DNA of 63,828 nucleotides from Actinomadura darangshiensis. GTDB lineage: Bacteria; Actinomycetota; Actinomycetes; Streptosporangiales; Streptosporangiaceae. Positions 46,500 to 54,635 of the stretch are shown one piece after another. The stretch lies in assembly GCF_004349235.1 (NCBI RefSeq), contig NZ_SMKY01000015.1, positions 1 through 63,828 of the forward strand. The letters are read 5' to 3'. A program made the translations under genes and the position numbers. A model generated the notes under the pieces. It was not told the DNA's origin and did no database searches. It saw nothing but the letters and a program-made list of their open reading frames with translations. Positions within the stretch are counted from its first letter, which is position 1. Each line of letters begins with the position of its first letter.

Positions 46500-49169
46500 A
46501 TGGCGCGCCAGGTGGAGATCTCCAAGCGGGAGGCGGAGGTGCTCGCGGCGGTCGGCGAGCGGCTGTCCAACGTCCAGATCGCCGGCCGGCTGCACATCTC
46601 CGTCCGGACGGTCGAGAGCCACATCTCCTCGCTGCTGCGCAAGTACGGCGTCGACGACCGGTGGGCGCTCGCCGAGGAGGCCCGCCTGGGCACCCCGCCG
46701 CCCGGCCACATCGCCGGGCTGCCGGCCGCGCGCACCACGTTCGTCGGACGCGCCGGTGAGACCGCCACGGCCCTCGGCCTGCTCGACGACGCCCGGCTGG
46801 TGACCCTGCAGGGCGCCGGCGGCATCGGCAAGACGCGGCTGGCGGCCGTCGTCGCCGAGTCGGCCGCGTCGTCGTTCCCGCTGGGCGGCGCGTTCGTCGA
46901 CCTCGTCCCGGCGGGCGACGCGTTCGTCGCGCAGGCGGTCGCGTCCACCCTCGGCGTCACCGAACGGCCAGGTCAGGTGCTGGAGGACGCCATCGCGCAC
47001 CGGCTCGCCCGCGGGCGGACGCTCCTCGTCCTCGACAACTGCGAGCACCTCCTCGACGCCGTCGCCGGGTTCGCCGAGCGGCTGCTGGCCGCCTGCCCCA
47101 CCGTGACCGTGCTGTGCACCAGCCGGGAGCGCATCGGCGTGCCGGGCGAGCGGACCGTCCCCGTCCCACCGCTGCCGCTCGCCTCCGACGCCGAACGGCT
47201 CTTCCTCGACCGGGCCACCCTCGCCGACCCGGGCTTCGGCGCCGCCCGCGGCGACGTCGCCGAGCTGTGCCGCCGGCTCGACGGGATCCCCCTCGCCATC
47301 GAGCTGGCGGCGGCGCGCGGCGCGTCGCTGGGCGCCACCGGCCTGCTGTCCGCCCTCGACGACGTGCTGCGGCTGCTGACCGGCGGCCGCGGCCCGGTCG
47401 CGCGGCACCGGTCGCTGCGCGCGGTGATCGAGTGGAGCCACGACCTGCTCACCGCGGACGAGCGGGCCATGTTCCGCCGCCTCTCGGTGTTCGCCGGCGG
47501 GTTCGACCTGGCCGCCGCCGGCGCCGTCGCGCCCGGCCTCGGGCCCGGCGCGGTCGCCGACCTGGTCGGACGGCTGGTCGGCAAGAGCCTCGTCGTCCGG
47601 ACGGCGGAGGGCAGGTGGCGGCTGCTGGAGACGATCCGGGCGTTCGCGGCGGAGCGGCTCGCGGCCGACGCCGAGCGCGCGGCCGTCCGGCAGCGGTACC
47701 TGCGGTGGGCCGCGGCGACCGGCGCCGACCTCGAGACCCGGCTGGACGGCGACTGGCGCGACGCGTTCGACCTGGTCGCCGACGACCTGCGCGCGGCGCT
47801 CGCCGGCGCGCCGCCCGGCCGCGGCGCCGTCCCGCACCGCCTCGCCCGCTCCCTCGCGCACCTGACCTACGCGCGCCGGTTCCTGCACGAGGTCCACGGC
47901 CACTACCAGGAGGCGGCGCGGCGGGCGCCCACCCCGGAGGAGGCCGCCGCCGACCTGCGGAACGCCGCGGACGCCGCGCACGCCCTGATCGACACCGGCC
48001 GGGCCTTCGAGCTGCTGCTGGCGTCGGCGGAGCAGGCCCGCGCGGCCGGCGACGGCAACGCCGAGGCCATCGCGCTCGCCTTCGCCGTCACGACCGCCGA
48101 CCGGCACCCGTCCGGGTTCGAGGCGGAGGTCCCGCACGGGCGCCTCCGGGAGCTGCTCGACCGCGCCGCCGCGGCCGGCGACCGGCGCGACCCGTTCGTC
48201 GCCGCCCACCTCGCGGCGGCCCGCGCCTGGAACTCCCGCGCGGAGAAGGTCACCCCCGAGCCGGCGCTGATCGGCGAGGCGGTGGCCGCCGCCCGCGCCA
48301 CCGGCGACCCGGTGCTGGTCTGCGGCGCGCTCGACGCGGCCGGCTGCGCCGCCCTCGCCGCCGGGCGGTTCCGCGAGGCGCGCCGGATCACCGCCGAGCG
48401 GATCGAGCTGGTCGCCGCCATGCCGCGCGACGTCCCGTACCCGGCGCCGGAGATCACCGACGCGTTCCACATGGCGTCGGCCTGCGCCGTCGCCGCCGGC
48501 GACCTGCGCGCGGCGCTCGTCGCCGCCCGGCTCGCCGCGTCCGACGACCTCCTCGGCGACCGGTCGCCGGTCGCGCTGAGCACGCTGATCCCGCCGCTCG
48601 TTCTCATGGGCGACCTGCCCGGGGCGCTGTCCCGCGCGTCCACGCTGTGGGACGTCTGCGAGGGCGCCGGCAGCCCGCTCGCCTGGATGGCCCCGGCGGT
48701 CGCCTCGCTCGCACTGGCGCACGGGCTGCGCGGCGACGTGGACGGCTTCCGGTCGTGGCGGGCGCGCGCGGAACAGGTCGCGAGCGGAGCCCGGACGCGC
48801 TACCTCGCGTCCTACGCGGCATTCGTGGACGCCCGCACCGCCCTGCACACCGGACAGACCGACGACGCCCCCGTCCTGGTGGAGCGGGCTTTCGCCGACT
48901 TCCCGCCCCAGGACTGGTACCGGGCGTACGCCCGTGCCGCCGGTGCCGAACTCGCCGTCGCCGCGGGCCTGCCCGACGCTTCCGACCGCCTGGCCGCCGC
49001 GGCGGGTGCCTCCGCAGAGAACGACTGGGGCGCCGCCTGCCTGACCCGCGCGTCCGGTCGCCTCCATGACGACAAGACACAGCTCACCGAGGCCGTCCAG
49101 GCATGGGACCGCATCGGCGCGGGTTTCGAACGCGCCCGCACGCTTGACCTGGTGTCTCGGCTGCCCTAG
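46500..49169 (+). CDS. STAND-type ATPase regulator with N-terminal LuxR domain
   Basis: An 889-aa protein. The LuxR HTH is at the N terminus (residues about 5-60, ISKREAEVLAAVGERLSNVQ, HISVRTVESHISSLL), opposite to the usual order. The NB-ARC part follows with Walker A GAGGIGKTR near residue 104, Walker B LLVLDNCEHLLDA near 175 and GxP in LDGIPLAIELA. The remainder (about 400-889) is an Ala-rich TPR-like helical array. It resembles LuxR-type AfsR-like activators in general layout. ATG 46500 is used. Targets unknown; the divergent RibD-type reductase is a candidate. Confidence 0.88.
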   Translation: MARQVEISKREAEVLAAVGERLSNVQIAGRLHISVRTVESHISSLLRKYGVDDRWALAEEARLGTPPPGHIAGLPAARTTFVGRAGETATALGLLDDARLVTLQGAGGIGKTRLAAVVAESAASSFPLGGAFVDLVPAGDAFVAQAVASTLGVTERPGQVLEDAIAHRLARGRTLLVLDNCEHLLDAVAGFAERLLAACPTVTVLCTSRERIGVPGERTVPVPPLPLASDAERLFLDRATLADPGFGAARGDVAELCRRLDGIPLAIELAAARGASLGATGLLSALDDVLRLLTGGRGPVARHRSLRAVIEWSHDLLTADERAMFRRLSVFAGGFDLAAAGAVAPGLGPGAVADLVGRLVGKSLVVRTAEGRWRLLETIRAFAAERLAADAERAAVRQRYLRWAAATGADLETRLDGDWRDAFDLVADDLRAALAGAPPGRGAVPHRLARSLAHLTYARRFLHEVHGHYQEAARRAPTPEEAAADLRNAADAAHALIDTGRAFELLLASAEQARAAGDGNAEAIALAFAVTTADRHPSGFEAEVPHGRLRELLDRAAAAGDRRDPFVAAHLAAARAWNSRAEKVTPEPALIGEAVAAARATGDPVLVCGALDAAGCAALAAGRFREARRITAERIELVAAMPRDVPYPAPEITDAFHMASACAVAAGDLRAALVAARLAASDDLLGDRSPVALSTLIPPLVLMGDLPGALSRASTLWDVCEGAGSPLAWMAPAVASLALAHGLRGDVDGFRSWRARAEQVASGARTRYLASYAAFVDARTALHTGQTDDAPVLVERAFADFPPQDWYRAYARAAGAELAVAAGLPDASDRLAAAAGASAENDWGAACLTRASGRLHDDKTQLTEAVQAWDRIGAGFERARTLDLVSRLP

Positions 49170-49339
49170 GCGAGAAGTGCCAGCCGATCGGCGTTCCGAC
49201 GGGAAACGTTGACGAAATCGGTGGCCGGACCCGGCTGGTTCGGGCCCCGGCCTGCGCTGGTCCTGCCGCGCCGGATCGGCGGCGGGCTTCGGAGCCTTGC
49301 CCGGCATCTCGCCGGGCGTTACCGTGCCAAGAATCCGAT

Positions 49340-49352
49340 AGGAAAGTTTCCT
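49340..49352. promoter_or_regulatory. palindrome AGGAAAGTTTCCT upstream of the LPMO-chitinase pair
   Basis: A 6-1-6 palindrome 110 bp before the LPMO start. I associate AGGAAA..TTTCCT boxes with secreted glycan-degradation genes in actinobacteria, from memory only. I see nothing else in 49170-49339 or 49353-49461. Confidence 0.5.
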
Positions 49353-49461
49353 GTCAGATGGGGTTCTCGATGTCCCGCTCCCGCTCCCCGCCACCCGTCC
49401 CCCTGCGGCGCCCGGCGCCGCGACGACGACATGACCACCCCAGCACGCAAGGACCCCCCGC

Positions 49462-49983
49462 ATGAAGAAATCAAGGCGCAAGCTCGCCGCCGTGACGGCC
49501 GGCCTCGGCCTCGCTCCCCTCGTCGCCGTGGTGCTCCCCGCGACCTCGGCCTGGGCGCACGGCTACGTCTCCGCACCGATGAGCCGGCAGGCCCAGTGCG
49601 CACAGAAGATCGTCGACTGCGGAGCCATCACGTGGGAGCCGCAGAGCGTCGAGGGCCCGAAGGGCCTGCAGAGCTGCAGCGGCGGAAACTCCCGGTTCGC
49701 CGAGCTCGACGACGACGGCAAGGGCTGGCAGGCCACCACGGTCGGCCAGAACGTGACCTTCACCTGGACGTTCACCGCCCGGCACCGCACCTCCAGCTAC
49801 GAGTACTACGTCGGCGGACGCAAGGTCGCCACGATCGACGGCAAGGGCGAGCAGCCGCCCGCGACCCTGTCGCACAACGTCAACCTGGGCGGCGTCACCG
49901 GCCGGCAGAAGGTGCTGGCCGTCTGGAACATCGCCGACACCACCAACGCGTTCTACGCCTGCATCGATCTGCAGGTGCAGTGA
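49462..49983 (+). CDS. AA10 lytic polysaccharide monooxygenase (chitin-type)
   Basis: A 173-aa secreted copper enzyme that oxidatively breaks crystalline chitin or cellulose. The signal peptide ends TSAWA at residue 32, so the mature protein starts with His33, the first ligand of the histidine brace; His108 in FTARHRTSSYEYY is the second, and Phe164 in NAFYACIDLQ the axial residue. No carbohydrate-binding module is attached. The stop overlaps the GH19 chitinase start by TGATG, so both are co-translated and the substrate is probably chitin. Confidence 0.93.
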   Translation: MKKSRRKLAAVTAGLGLAPLVAVVLPATSAWAHGYVSAPMSRQAQCAQKIVDCGAITWEPQSVEGPKGLQSCSGGNSRFAELDDDGKGWQATTVGQNVTFTWTFTARHRTSSYEYYVGGRKVATIDGKGEQPPATLSHNVNLGGVTGRQKVLAVWNIADTTNAFYACIDLQVQ

Positions 49984-50774
49984 TGCGGAACCGGATCCCG
50001 AGCCTGCTCGGAGCCGCGTTCCTCGCGGCGGGAACGCTGTCGGCCGTCCTGCCGGCAGCCTCGGCCTCCGCTGCGGACTGCGCGGCACGCAACGTCTCCT
50101 CCTACGCTGCCGACCAGGGAGCGTGCGGCGGGACGACCGACTCGCCGGCACTCAACGCGTTCGTCGTGAACGAGTCGCAGTTCAACCAGATGTTCCCGAA
50201 CCGCAACTCGTTCTACAGCTACGGCGGCCTCACGGCCGCCATGAGCGCCTACCCCGCGTTCGCCAACACCGGCAGCGACACGGTGAAGAAGCAGGAGGCG
50301 GCGGCCTTCCTGGCCAACGTCAGCCATGAGACCGGCGGACTCGTCTACATCGTCGAGCAGAACACCGGGAACTACCCGCACTACTGCGACGCGAGCCAGC
50401 CCTACGGCTGCCCGGCCGGGCAGGCGGCCTACTACGGGCGCGGTCCCATCCAGCTGAGCTGGAACTTCAACTACAAGGCCGCCGGGGACGCCCTCGGCAT
50501 CGACCTGCTGAACAACCCGTACCTGGTGGAGCAGGACTCGGCGGTCGCGTGGAAGACCGGGCTCTGGTACTGGATGACCCAGAACGGCCCCGGCACCATG
50601 ACCGGGCACACCGCCATGGTCGACGGCCACGGCTTCGGCGAGACCATCCGCAGCATCAACGGCAGCCTGGAATGCGACGGGAAGAACCCGGGCCAGGTGC
50701 AGAGCAGGGTGGACGCCTACCAGCGCTTCACCCAGATCCTCGGCGTCCCCGCCGGCGGCAATCTGACCTGCTGA
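49983..50774 (+). CDS. GH19 chitinase
   Basis: A 263-aa secreted family 19 chitinase. The signal peptide ends near ASASA (residue 30). The catalytic domain has NESQFNQMFPNRNSFYSYGG, the acid Glu116 in ANVSHETGGL and the second Glu125 in YIVEQNTGNY (nine residues apart as in the family), then YYGRGPIQLSWNFNY. Cys residues suggest disulfides. Compact, without a binding module. Coupled to the LPMO gene (TGATG), which makes crystalline chitin accessible. Confidence 0.95.
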   Translation: MRNRIPSLLGAAFLAAGTLSAVLPAASASAADCAARNVSSYAADQGACGGTTDSPALNAFVVNESQFNQMFPNRNSFYSYGGLTAAMSAYPAFANTGSDTVKKQEAAAFLANVSHETGGLVYIVEQNTGNYPHYCDASQPYGCPAGQAAYYGRGPIQLSWNFNYKAAGDALGIDLLNNPYLVEQDSAVAWKTGLWYWMTQNGPGTMTGHTAMVDGHGFGETIRSINGSLECDGKNPGQVQSRVDAYQRFTQILGVPAGGNLTC

Positions 50775-50792
50775 CAGGACCCGACCTCGGCA

Positions 50793-50829
50793 GACGACCC
50801 GCGTCCGGCGACCCCGGACGCGGGTCGTC
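50793..50829 (+). terminator. terminator hairpin after the chitinase gene
   Basis: GACGACCCGCGTCCGG (50793-50808) and CCGGACGCGGGTCGTC (50814-50829) form a perfect 16-bp stem with a 5-nt loop, 19 bp past the stop. Confidence 0.75.
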
Positions 50830-50893
50830 CGCGTTCCGTCGGGTCACCGGACGCGCGCCGTCCGCGTTCCCGTCGGGTCACCGGACGCGGGCC
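50827..50893 (+). repeat. tandem repeat, two units of 33/34 bp
   Basis: 50827-50859 and 50860-50893 both start GTCCGCGTTCC and contain GTCGGGTCACCGGACGCG; the second has one extra C and one substitution. It begins in the terminator's last bases. No other feature is seen in 50894-51029. Confidence 0.75.
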
Positions 50894-51029
50894 AGGAGGC
50901 CGTCGAGGAGCATCTCCAGCCCCTGGGTGGGTCGGGTGAGCGGGGCCGGGGGCGCGGGTGTTGCGTGTTCTGGTCGCAGGGTCGCGGAAGCGGTCCGGGT
51001 CGGGCCGTGGCGGTGGTGTGAAAGGGGTG

Positions 51030-51074
51030 TTGACGGTCGCGGGTCCCGTCCGTAGCTTCTCTGAAAGCGCTTTC
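51030..51074 (+). promoter_or_regulatory. sigma-factor/pectinase promoter with LacI-type operator at the start site
   Basis: TTGACG (51030-51035), a 17-bp spacer and TAGCTT (51053-51058) form a promoter. The perfect palindrome GAAAGCGCTTTC (51063-51074), a LacI-family operator by its centre-CG symmetry, lies on the expected start site. Confidence 0.65.
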
Positions 51075-51122
51075 TCGAACGCGGGAGGGCGCGCGTCGCT
51101 GATCGCCATGAGGGTGGTGAGG

Positions 51123-51680
51123 ATGCTTTCGCAGCAGCGATGGGAGCGCTCCCAGACCGCGCGTGAGACCGCGCGCACCGAGTTCCACTGCTTCTTCGCG
51201 CGGCACCATCGCGACCTCGCCCGGCTCGCCTACCTGATGCTGGGCGACCCGGACGGCGCCGACGACCTCGCCGCGGACGCGATGACCGCCGCCTGGCAGC
51301 GCTGGGACCGGGTGCGCGCCGCCGACCAGCCCCTCGCCTACGTGCGCCAGATGGTCGTCAACATGTCGCGGAGCCGGATCCGCGCGCTGGTCCGCGAGCG
51401 CGACAAGCTGGCGCGCCTCGGCGCCCGGCTGGACGAGCGCGGCCGCGAGCCGGACGTCCCCGCGGTCGTCGACGTGCGCGCGGCGCTGGCGCGGCTCCCG
51501 CAGCGCAAGCGCGCGTGCGTGGTGCTGCGGTTCGGCCTCGACCTGTCCGAGAAGGAGACCGCGCGCCGCCTCGGCGTCGCGGTCGGGACGGTGAAGAGCC
51601 AGACCGCGAAGGGCACCGCCGAGCTGGCCAGGCAGCTGGCGGACGGCCGCGGCAACCTTCCGGGCGCCGCCGGCGACTAG
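51123..51680 (+). CDS. SigE-family (ECF) RNA polymerase sigma factor
   Basis: A 185-aa ECF sigma. Region 2 has CFFARHHRDLARLAYLMLGD (residues about 18-40) with DLAADAMTAAWQRWDRV and MVVNMSRSRIR. Region 4 is RLPQRKRACVVLRFGLDLSEKE and RRLGVAVGTVKSQTAKG. It resembles the SigE-like group often encoded with extracytoplasmic functions. ATG 51123 is used; ATG 51108 is also possible. No anti-sigma gene follows: instead it is 62 bp from the rhamnogalacturonan lyase, which it may transcribe. A CebR-type box lies inside its coding sequence. Confidence 0.88.
   Translation: MLSQQRWERSQTARETARTEFHCFFARHHRDLARLAYLMLGDPDGADDLAADAMTAAWQRWDRVRAADQPLAYVRQMVVNMSRSRIRALVRERDKLARLGARLDERGREPDVPAVVDVRAALARLPQRKRACVVLRFGLDLSEKETARRLGVAVGTVKSQTAKGTAELARQLADGRGNLPGAAGD
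51141..51154. promoter_or_regulatory. perfect CebR/CelR-type box inside the sigma gene
   Basis: TGGGAGCGCTCCCA, the known 14-bp operator of the LacI-family cellobiose regulators CebR and CelR, here at codons about 7-11 of the sigma gene. It may repress by roadblock or be a chance of the QRWERSQ coding. Confidence 0.6.
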
Positions 51681-51682
51681 GA

Positions 51683-51696
51683 GGAAAGCCCTTTCC
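51683..51696. promoter_or_regulatory. LacI-like imperfect palindrome before the lyase gene
   Basis: GGAAAG-CC-CTTTCC: arms are symmetrical, but the centre is CC instead of CG. It overlaps the end of the sigma gene region and is 46 bp before the lyase start. Confidence 0.5.
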
Positions 51697-51742
51697 GGGG
51701 TGGCGAAACCGCCCCCGCCCTCACTCCCAAGGAAGGCGCCTC

Positions 51743-53569
51743 GTGAAAACGAACCCCCTCTACCTGGCCGTGGCCGTCGCCGGAGCGGCGGCACTGGCCG
51801 TGCCCGGTGCCGTGCCCCGGCCGGTCCCCGTGGCCCACCGGGCCGCAGCCGCGCGGCAGGTCGAAGCGCTCGACCGCGGGCTGATCAGCGTCCGGTCCGG
51901 CAACGGCAACTATGTCGGCTGGCGGCTGCTCGGCACCGACCCGTCCGGGACGACGTTCGCCCTGTACCGCGGGTCGACCCGCGTCGCCACGGTCACCGGC
52001 TCCACCAACTACTGGGACGAGGGCGCGCCCGCCGACGCGTCCTACACCGTGCGGCCGATCGTGAACGGCGGCGAAGGCGCGGCTTCGGAGAGCTCGCTGC
52101 GGTTCGGCGACGGGTACCTGGACGTGCCGATCCAGTCGCCCGGGTCCGAATACAGCGCCAACGACGCGAGCGTGGCCGACCTCGACGGCGACGGGCGGCT
52201 GGAGTTCGTCCTCAAGTGGGACCCGTCCAACTCCAAGGACAACTCGCAGAGCGGCTACACCAGCGACGTCTACATCGACGCCTACCGGCTGGACGGCACC
52301 CGCCTCTGGCGCATCGACCTGGGACGCAACATCCGCGCCGGCCAGCACTACACGCAGTTCCAGGCGTACGACTACGACGGCGACGGCCGGGCCGAGGTCG
52401 CCATGAAGACCGCGGACGGGACGGTCGACGGCACAGGGAAGGTCATCGGCAACGCCTCCGCCGACTACCGCAACTCCAGCGGATACATCCTGAGCGGCCC
52501 CGAGTACCTCACCATGTTCGACGGGCGGACGGGCGCCGCGATGCAGAGCGTCGACTACGTCCCGGCGCGCGGCAACGTCTCGGACTGGGGCGACTCGTAC
52601 GGCAACCGCGTGGACCGCTTCCTCGCCGGCACCGCCTACCTGGACGGCCAGCGCCCCAGCCTGATCATGGCGCGCGGCTACTACACCCGCAGCGTGATCG
52701 CCGCCTGGGACTGGCGGGACGGCCGGTTCACCCGCCGCTGGACGTTCGACACCAAGAGCTCCACCAACACCGGCCGCGGCTACGACGGCCAGGGCTCGCA
52801 CAGCCTGTCGGTCGGCGACATCGACGAGGACGGACGCGACGAGATCGTCTACGGCGCCATGGCCGTCGACGACAACGGCTACGGCCTGTGGACGACCCGC
52901 ACCGGCCACGGCGACGCCCAGCACCTCGGCGACTTCGACCCGGCGCGTCCCGGGCTGGAGTACTTCAAGGTCAGCGAGTCGTCCGGCCAGCCGTCGTCGC
53001 TCTACATCGACCCGCACAACGGGCAGGTCCTGTGGTCGACGTCCGCGTGCTGCGACAACGGCCGGGGCGTCGCCGGCGACATCTGGAACGGGCGGCCCGG
53101 GGCCGAGTTCTGGTCGGCGTCGGTCTCCGAGCTGCGCAGCGTCACCGGCAACAACGCGGGCCGCAAGCCGTCGTCCGTCAACTTCCTCGTCTGGTGGGAC
53201 GCCGATCCGGTGCGCGAGCTGCTGGACGGCACCCACATCGACAAGTACGGCCCGTCCGGCGACACCCGGCTGCTGACCGCGTCCGGCGTGCACTCCAACA
53301 ACGGGACGAAGGCCGTCCCGTCGCTGTCCGGCGACCTGTTCGGCGACTGGCGCGAGGAGGTCGTCTGGCCGACCGGCGACAACAGCCGGCTCCGGATCTA
53401 CACGACCCGGGAGGTCACCGACCGCAAGATCTACACGCTCCTGCACGACACCCAGTACCGGACCGGGCTGGCCTGGCAGAACACCGCCTACAACCAGCCG
53501 CCGCACCCGGGCTTCTTCCTCGGTGACGGCATGTCCGCCCCATCCCAGCCGCAGATCTACACGCGCTGA
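51743..53569 (+). CDS. secreted rhamnogalacturonan lyase, polysaccharide lyase family 11
   Basis: A 608-aa secreted protein. The hydrophobic N terminus (LYLAVAVAGAAALAVPGAVP) is a signal peptide. The mature part is a beta-propeller with repeated Ca-binding-type D-x-D-x-D-G motifs (SVADLDGDGRLEFVLKWDPS, AYDYDGDGRAEVAMKTADG, VGDIDEDGRDEIVYG) that are typical of PL11 enzymes such as YesW, which cleave the rhamnogalacturonan I backbone of pectin. No binding module is seen at the C terminus. GTG 51743 follows AAGGAAGG. Probably transcribed with or by the sigma factor upstream. Confidence 0.93.
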   Translation: MKTNPLYLAVAVAGAAALAVPGAVPRPVPVAHRAAAARQVEALDRGLISVRSGNGNYVGWRLLGTDPSGTTFALYRGSTRVATVTGSTNYWDEGAPADASYTVRPIVNGGEGAASESSLRFGDGYLDVPIQSPGSEYSANDASVADLDGDGRLEFVLKWDPSNSKDNSQSGYTSDVYIDAYRLDGTRLWRIDLGRNIRAGQHYTQFQAYDYDGDGRAEVAMKTADGTVDGTGKVIGNASADYRNSSGYILSGPEYLTMFDGRTGAAMQSVDYVPARGNVSDWGDSYGNRVDRFLAGTAYLDGQRPSLIMARGYYTRSVIAAWDWRDGRFTRRWTFDTKSSTNTGRGYDGQGSHSLSVGDIDEDGRDEIVYGAMAVDDNGYGLWTTRTGHGDAQHLGDFDPARPGLEYFKVSESSGQPSSLYIDPHNGQVLWSTSACCDNGRGVAGDIWNGRPGAEFWSASVSELRSVTGNNAGRKPSSVNFLVWWDADPVRELLDGTHIDKYGPSGDTRLLTASGVHSNNGTKAVPSLSGDLFGDWREEVVWPTGDNSRLRIYTTREVTDRKIYTLLHDTQYRTGLAWQNTAYNQPPHPGFFLGDGMSAPSQPQIYTR

Positions 53570-53578
53570 CGAAGGGCA

Positions 53579-53608
53579 CGCCACCGCTTCAACGGCGCAG
53601 CGGTGGCG
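53579..53608 (+). terminator. hairpin after the lyase gene
   Basis: CGCCACCGC (53579-53587) and GCGGTGGCG (53600-53608), a perfect 9-bp stem with a 12-nt loop, 9 bp past the stop. Confidence 0.65.
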
Positions 53609-53620
53609 CGTTGACTAGAC

Positions 53621-53635
53621 GGAGGATAATCCTCC
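53621..53635. promoter_or_regulatory. palindrome GGAGGATAATCCTCC before the VOC gene
   Basis: A perfect 7-1-7 palindrome containing GATAAT, a good -10 hexamer. It is 47 bp before the VOC start and an operator candidate for an unlinked regulator. Confidence 0.55.
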
Positions 53636-53682
53636 AGTTATGGTGGGGAGGAGGGATTTCCTACGCAGCGGGGAGGCCGACC

Positions 53683-54060
53683 ATGGCCGTCAAGCTCAAC
53701 CACACCATCGTCCACGTCACCGACAAGGCGGCGTCCGCCAGGTTCTACTCCGAGATCCTCGGCGTGGACCCGCCGGTGCCCTTCAGCCACTTCCTGACCG
53801 TCGCGATGTCCAACGACATCACCCTGGACTTCCTGGACGCGCGTCCCGACCCTTCTCCGCAGCACTACGCGTTCCTGGTGGGCGAGGACGACTTCGACGC
53901 GATCTACGGCCGCGTCCGCGACCGCGGCCTCACCTACTACGCCGACCCGATGCGCAGCCGTCCCGGCGAGATCAACCACAACGACGGCGGCCGCGGCGTC
54001 TACTGGGAAGACCCGGACGGCCACATGCTGGAGATCATCACAGTCCCCTACGGCGGGTGA
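53683..54060 (+). CDS. VOC-family (glyoxalase-like) protein
   Basis: A 125-aa vicinal-oxygen-chelate protein: LNHTIVHVTDKAASARFYSE at the start with the first metal His, VPFSHFLTVAMSNDITLDFL, HYAFLVGEDDFDAIYGRV, and the closing GRGVYWEDPDGHMLEIITVP with the second-module His and Glu. It may act on reactive aldehydes or as a dioxygenase. GGGAGG precedes the ATG. The RibD-type reductase gene starts 5 bp later. Confidence 0.88.
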   Translation: MAVKLNHTIVHVTDKAASARFYSEILGVDPPVPFSHFLTVAMSNDITLDFLDARPDPSPQHYAFLVGEDDFDAIYGRVRDRGLTYYADPMRSRPGEINHNDGGRGVYWEDPDGHMLEIITVPYGG

Positions 54061-54065
54061 GCGCA

Positions 54066-54635
54066 ATGGCCAAGATACGGCTCTACATGACGATGTCCCT
54101 GGACGGTTTCGTGGCCGGCCCGGATGACGTGCGGGAGATGCCGCTCGGCCGCGGCGGCGGCCGGCTGTTCAACTGGATGGACGACCGGCTGTCGGACGGC
54201 CCGAGCGGGCAGGTGTACCGCGAGGCGCTGGACACCGGCGCCGTGATCTCGGGCCGCCGCACGTTCGAGCTGGCCGGACGCTGGCAGGGCGACCACCACG
54301 ACGGCGTCCCGGTCCTCGTCCTCACCCACGCGGTCGACGACGGCGACGAGCCGCCCGGCGTCACGCGCTTCGTCACCGACGTCAAGGCGTGCGCCGACCA
54401 GGCGCGGGAGGCCGCCGGCGACCGCGACGTCATGGTGCACGGCGCCGGGGCCGCGCAGTCGCTGCTGCGGGCCGGGCTGCTCGACGAGATGGAGATCCAC
54501 CTCGTCCCGGTGCTGCTCGGCGAGGGGCGGCGGCTGTTCGACGCGCTCGGCCCGGACCGCATCGAACTCGAACTCACGCGGACGCTGCAGGACCGCGACG
54601 TAACCCACCTCCGCTACCGCATCGCCGCGCCCTGA
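54066..54635 (+). CDS. dihydrofolate-reductase/RibD C-terminal family protein
   Basis: A 189-aa RibD_C-fold reductase: RLYMTMSLDGFVAGPDD at the start, ALDTGAVISGRRTFELAGRW near residue 58, and the NADPH loop DVMVHGAGAAQSLLRAGLLD. It is only distantly like the homologue at 45815-46375. It follows the VOC gene by 5 bp, so the pair is an operon. It converges on the MpaB-type gene with a 22-bp overlap. Confidence 0.88.
   Translation: MAKIRLYMTMSLDGFVAGPDDVREMPLGRGGGRLFNWMDDRLSDGPSGQVYREALDTGAVISGRRTFELAGRWQGDHHDGVPVLVLTHAVDDGDEPPGVTRFVTDVKACADQAREAAGDRDVMVHGAGAAQSLLRAGLLDEMEIHLVPVLLGEGRRLFDALGPDRIELELTRTLQDRDVTHLRYRIAAP

Noticed and set aside
45798..49481. 1227-codon minus-strand frame covering the N-terminal-LuxR regulator
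   Set aside because: Antisense shadow, repetitive GAVR-rich composition; it also contains the reductase gene in another frame.
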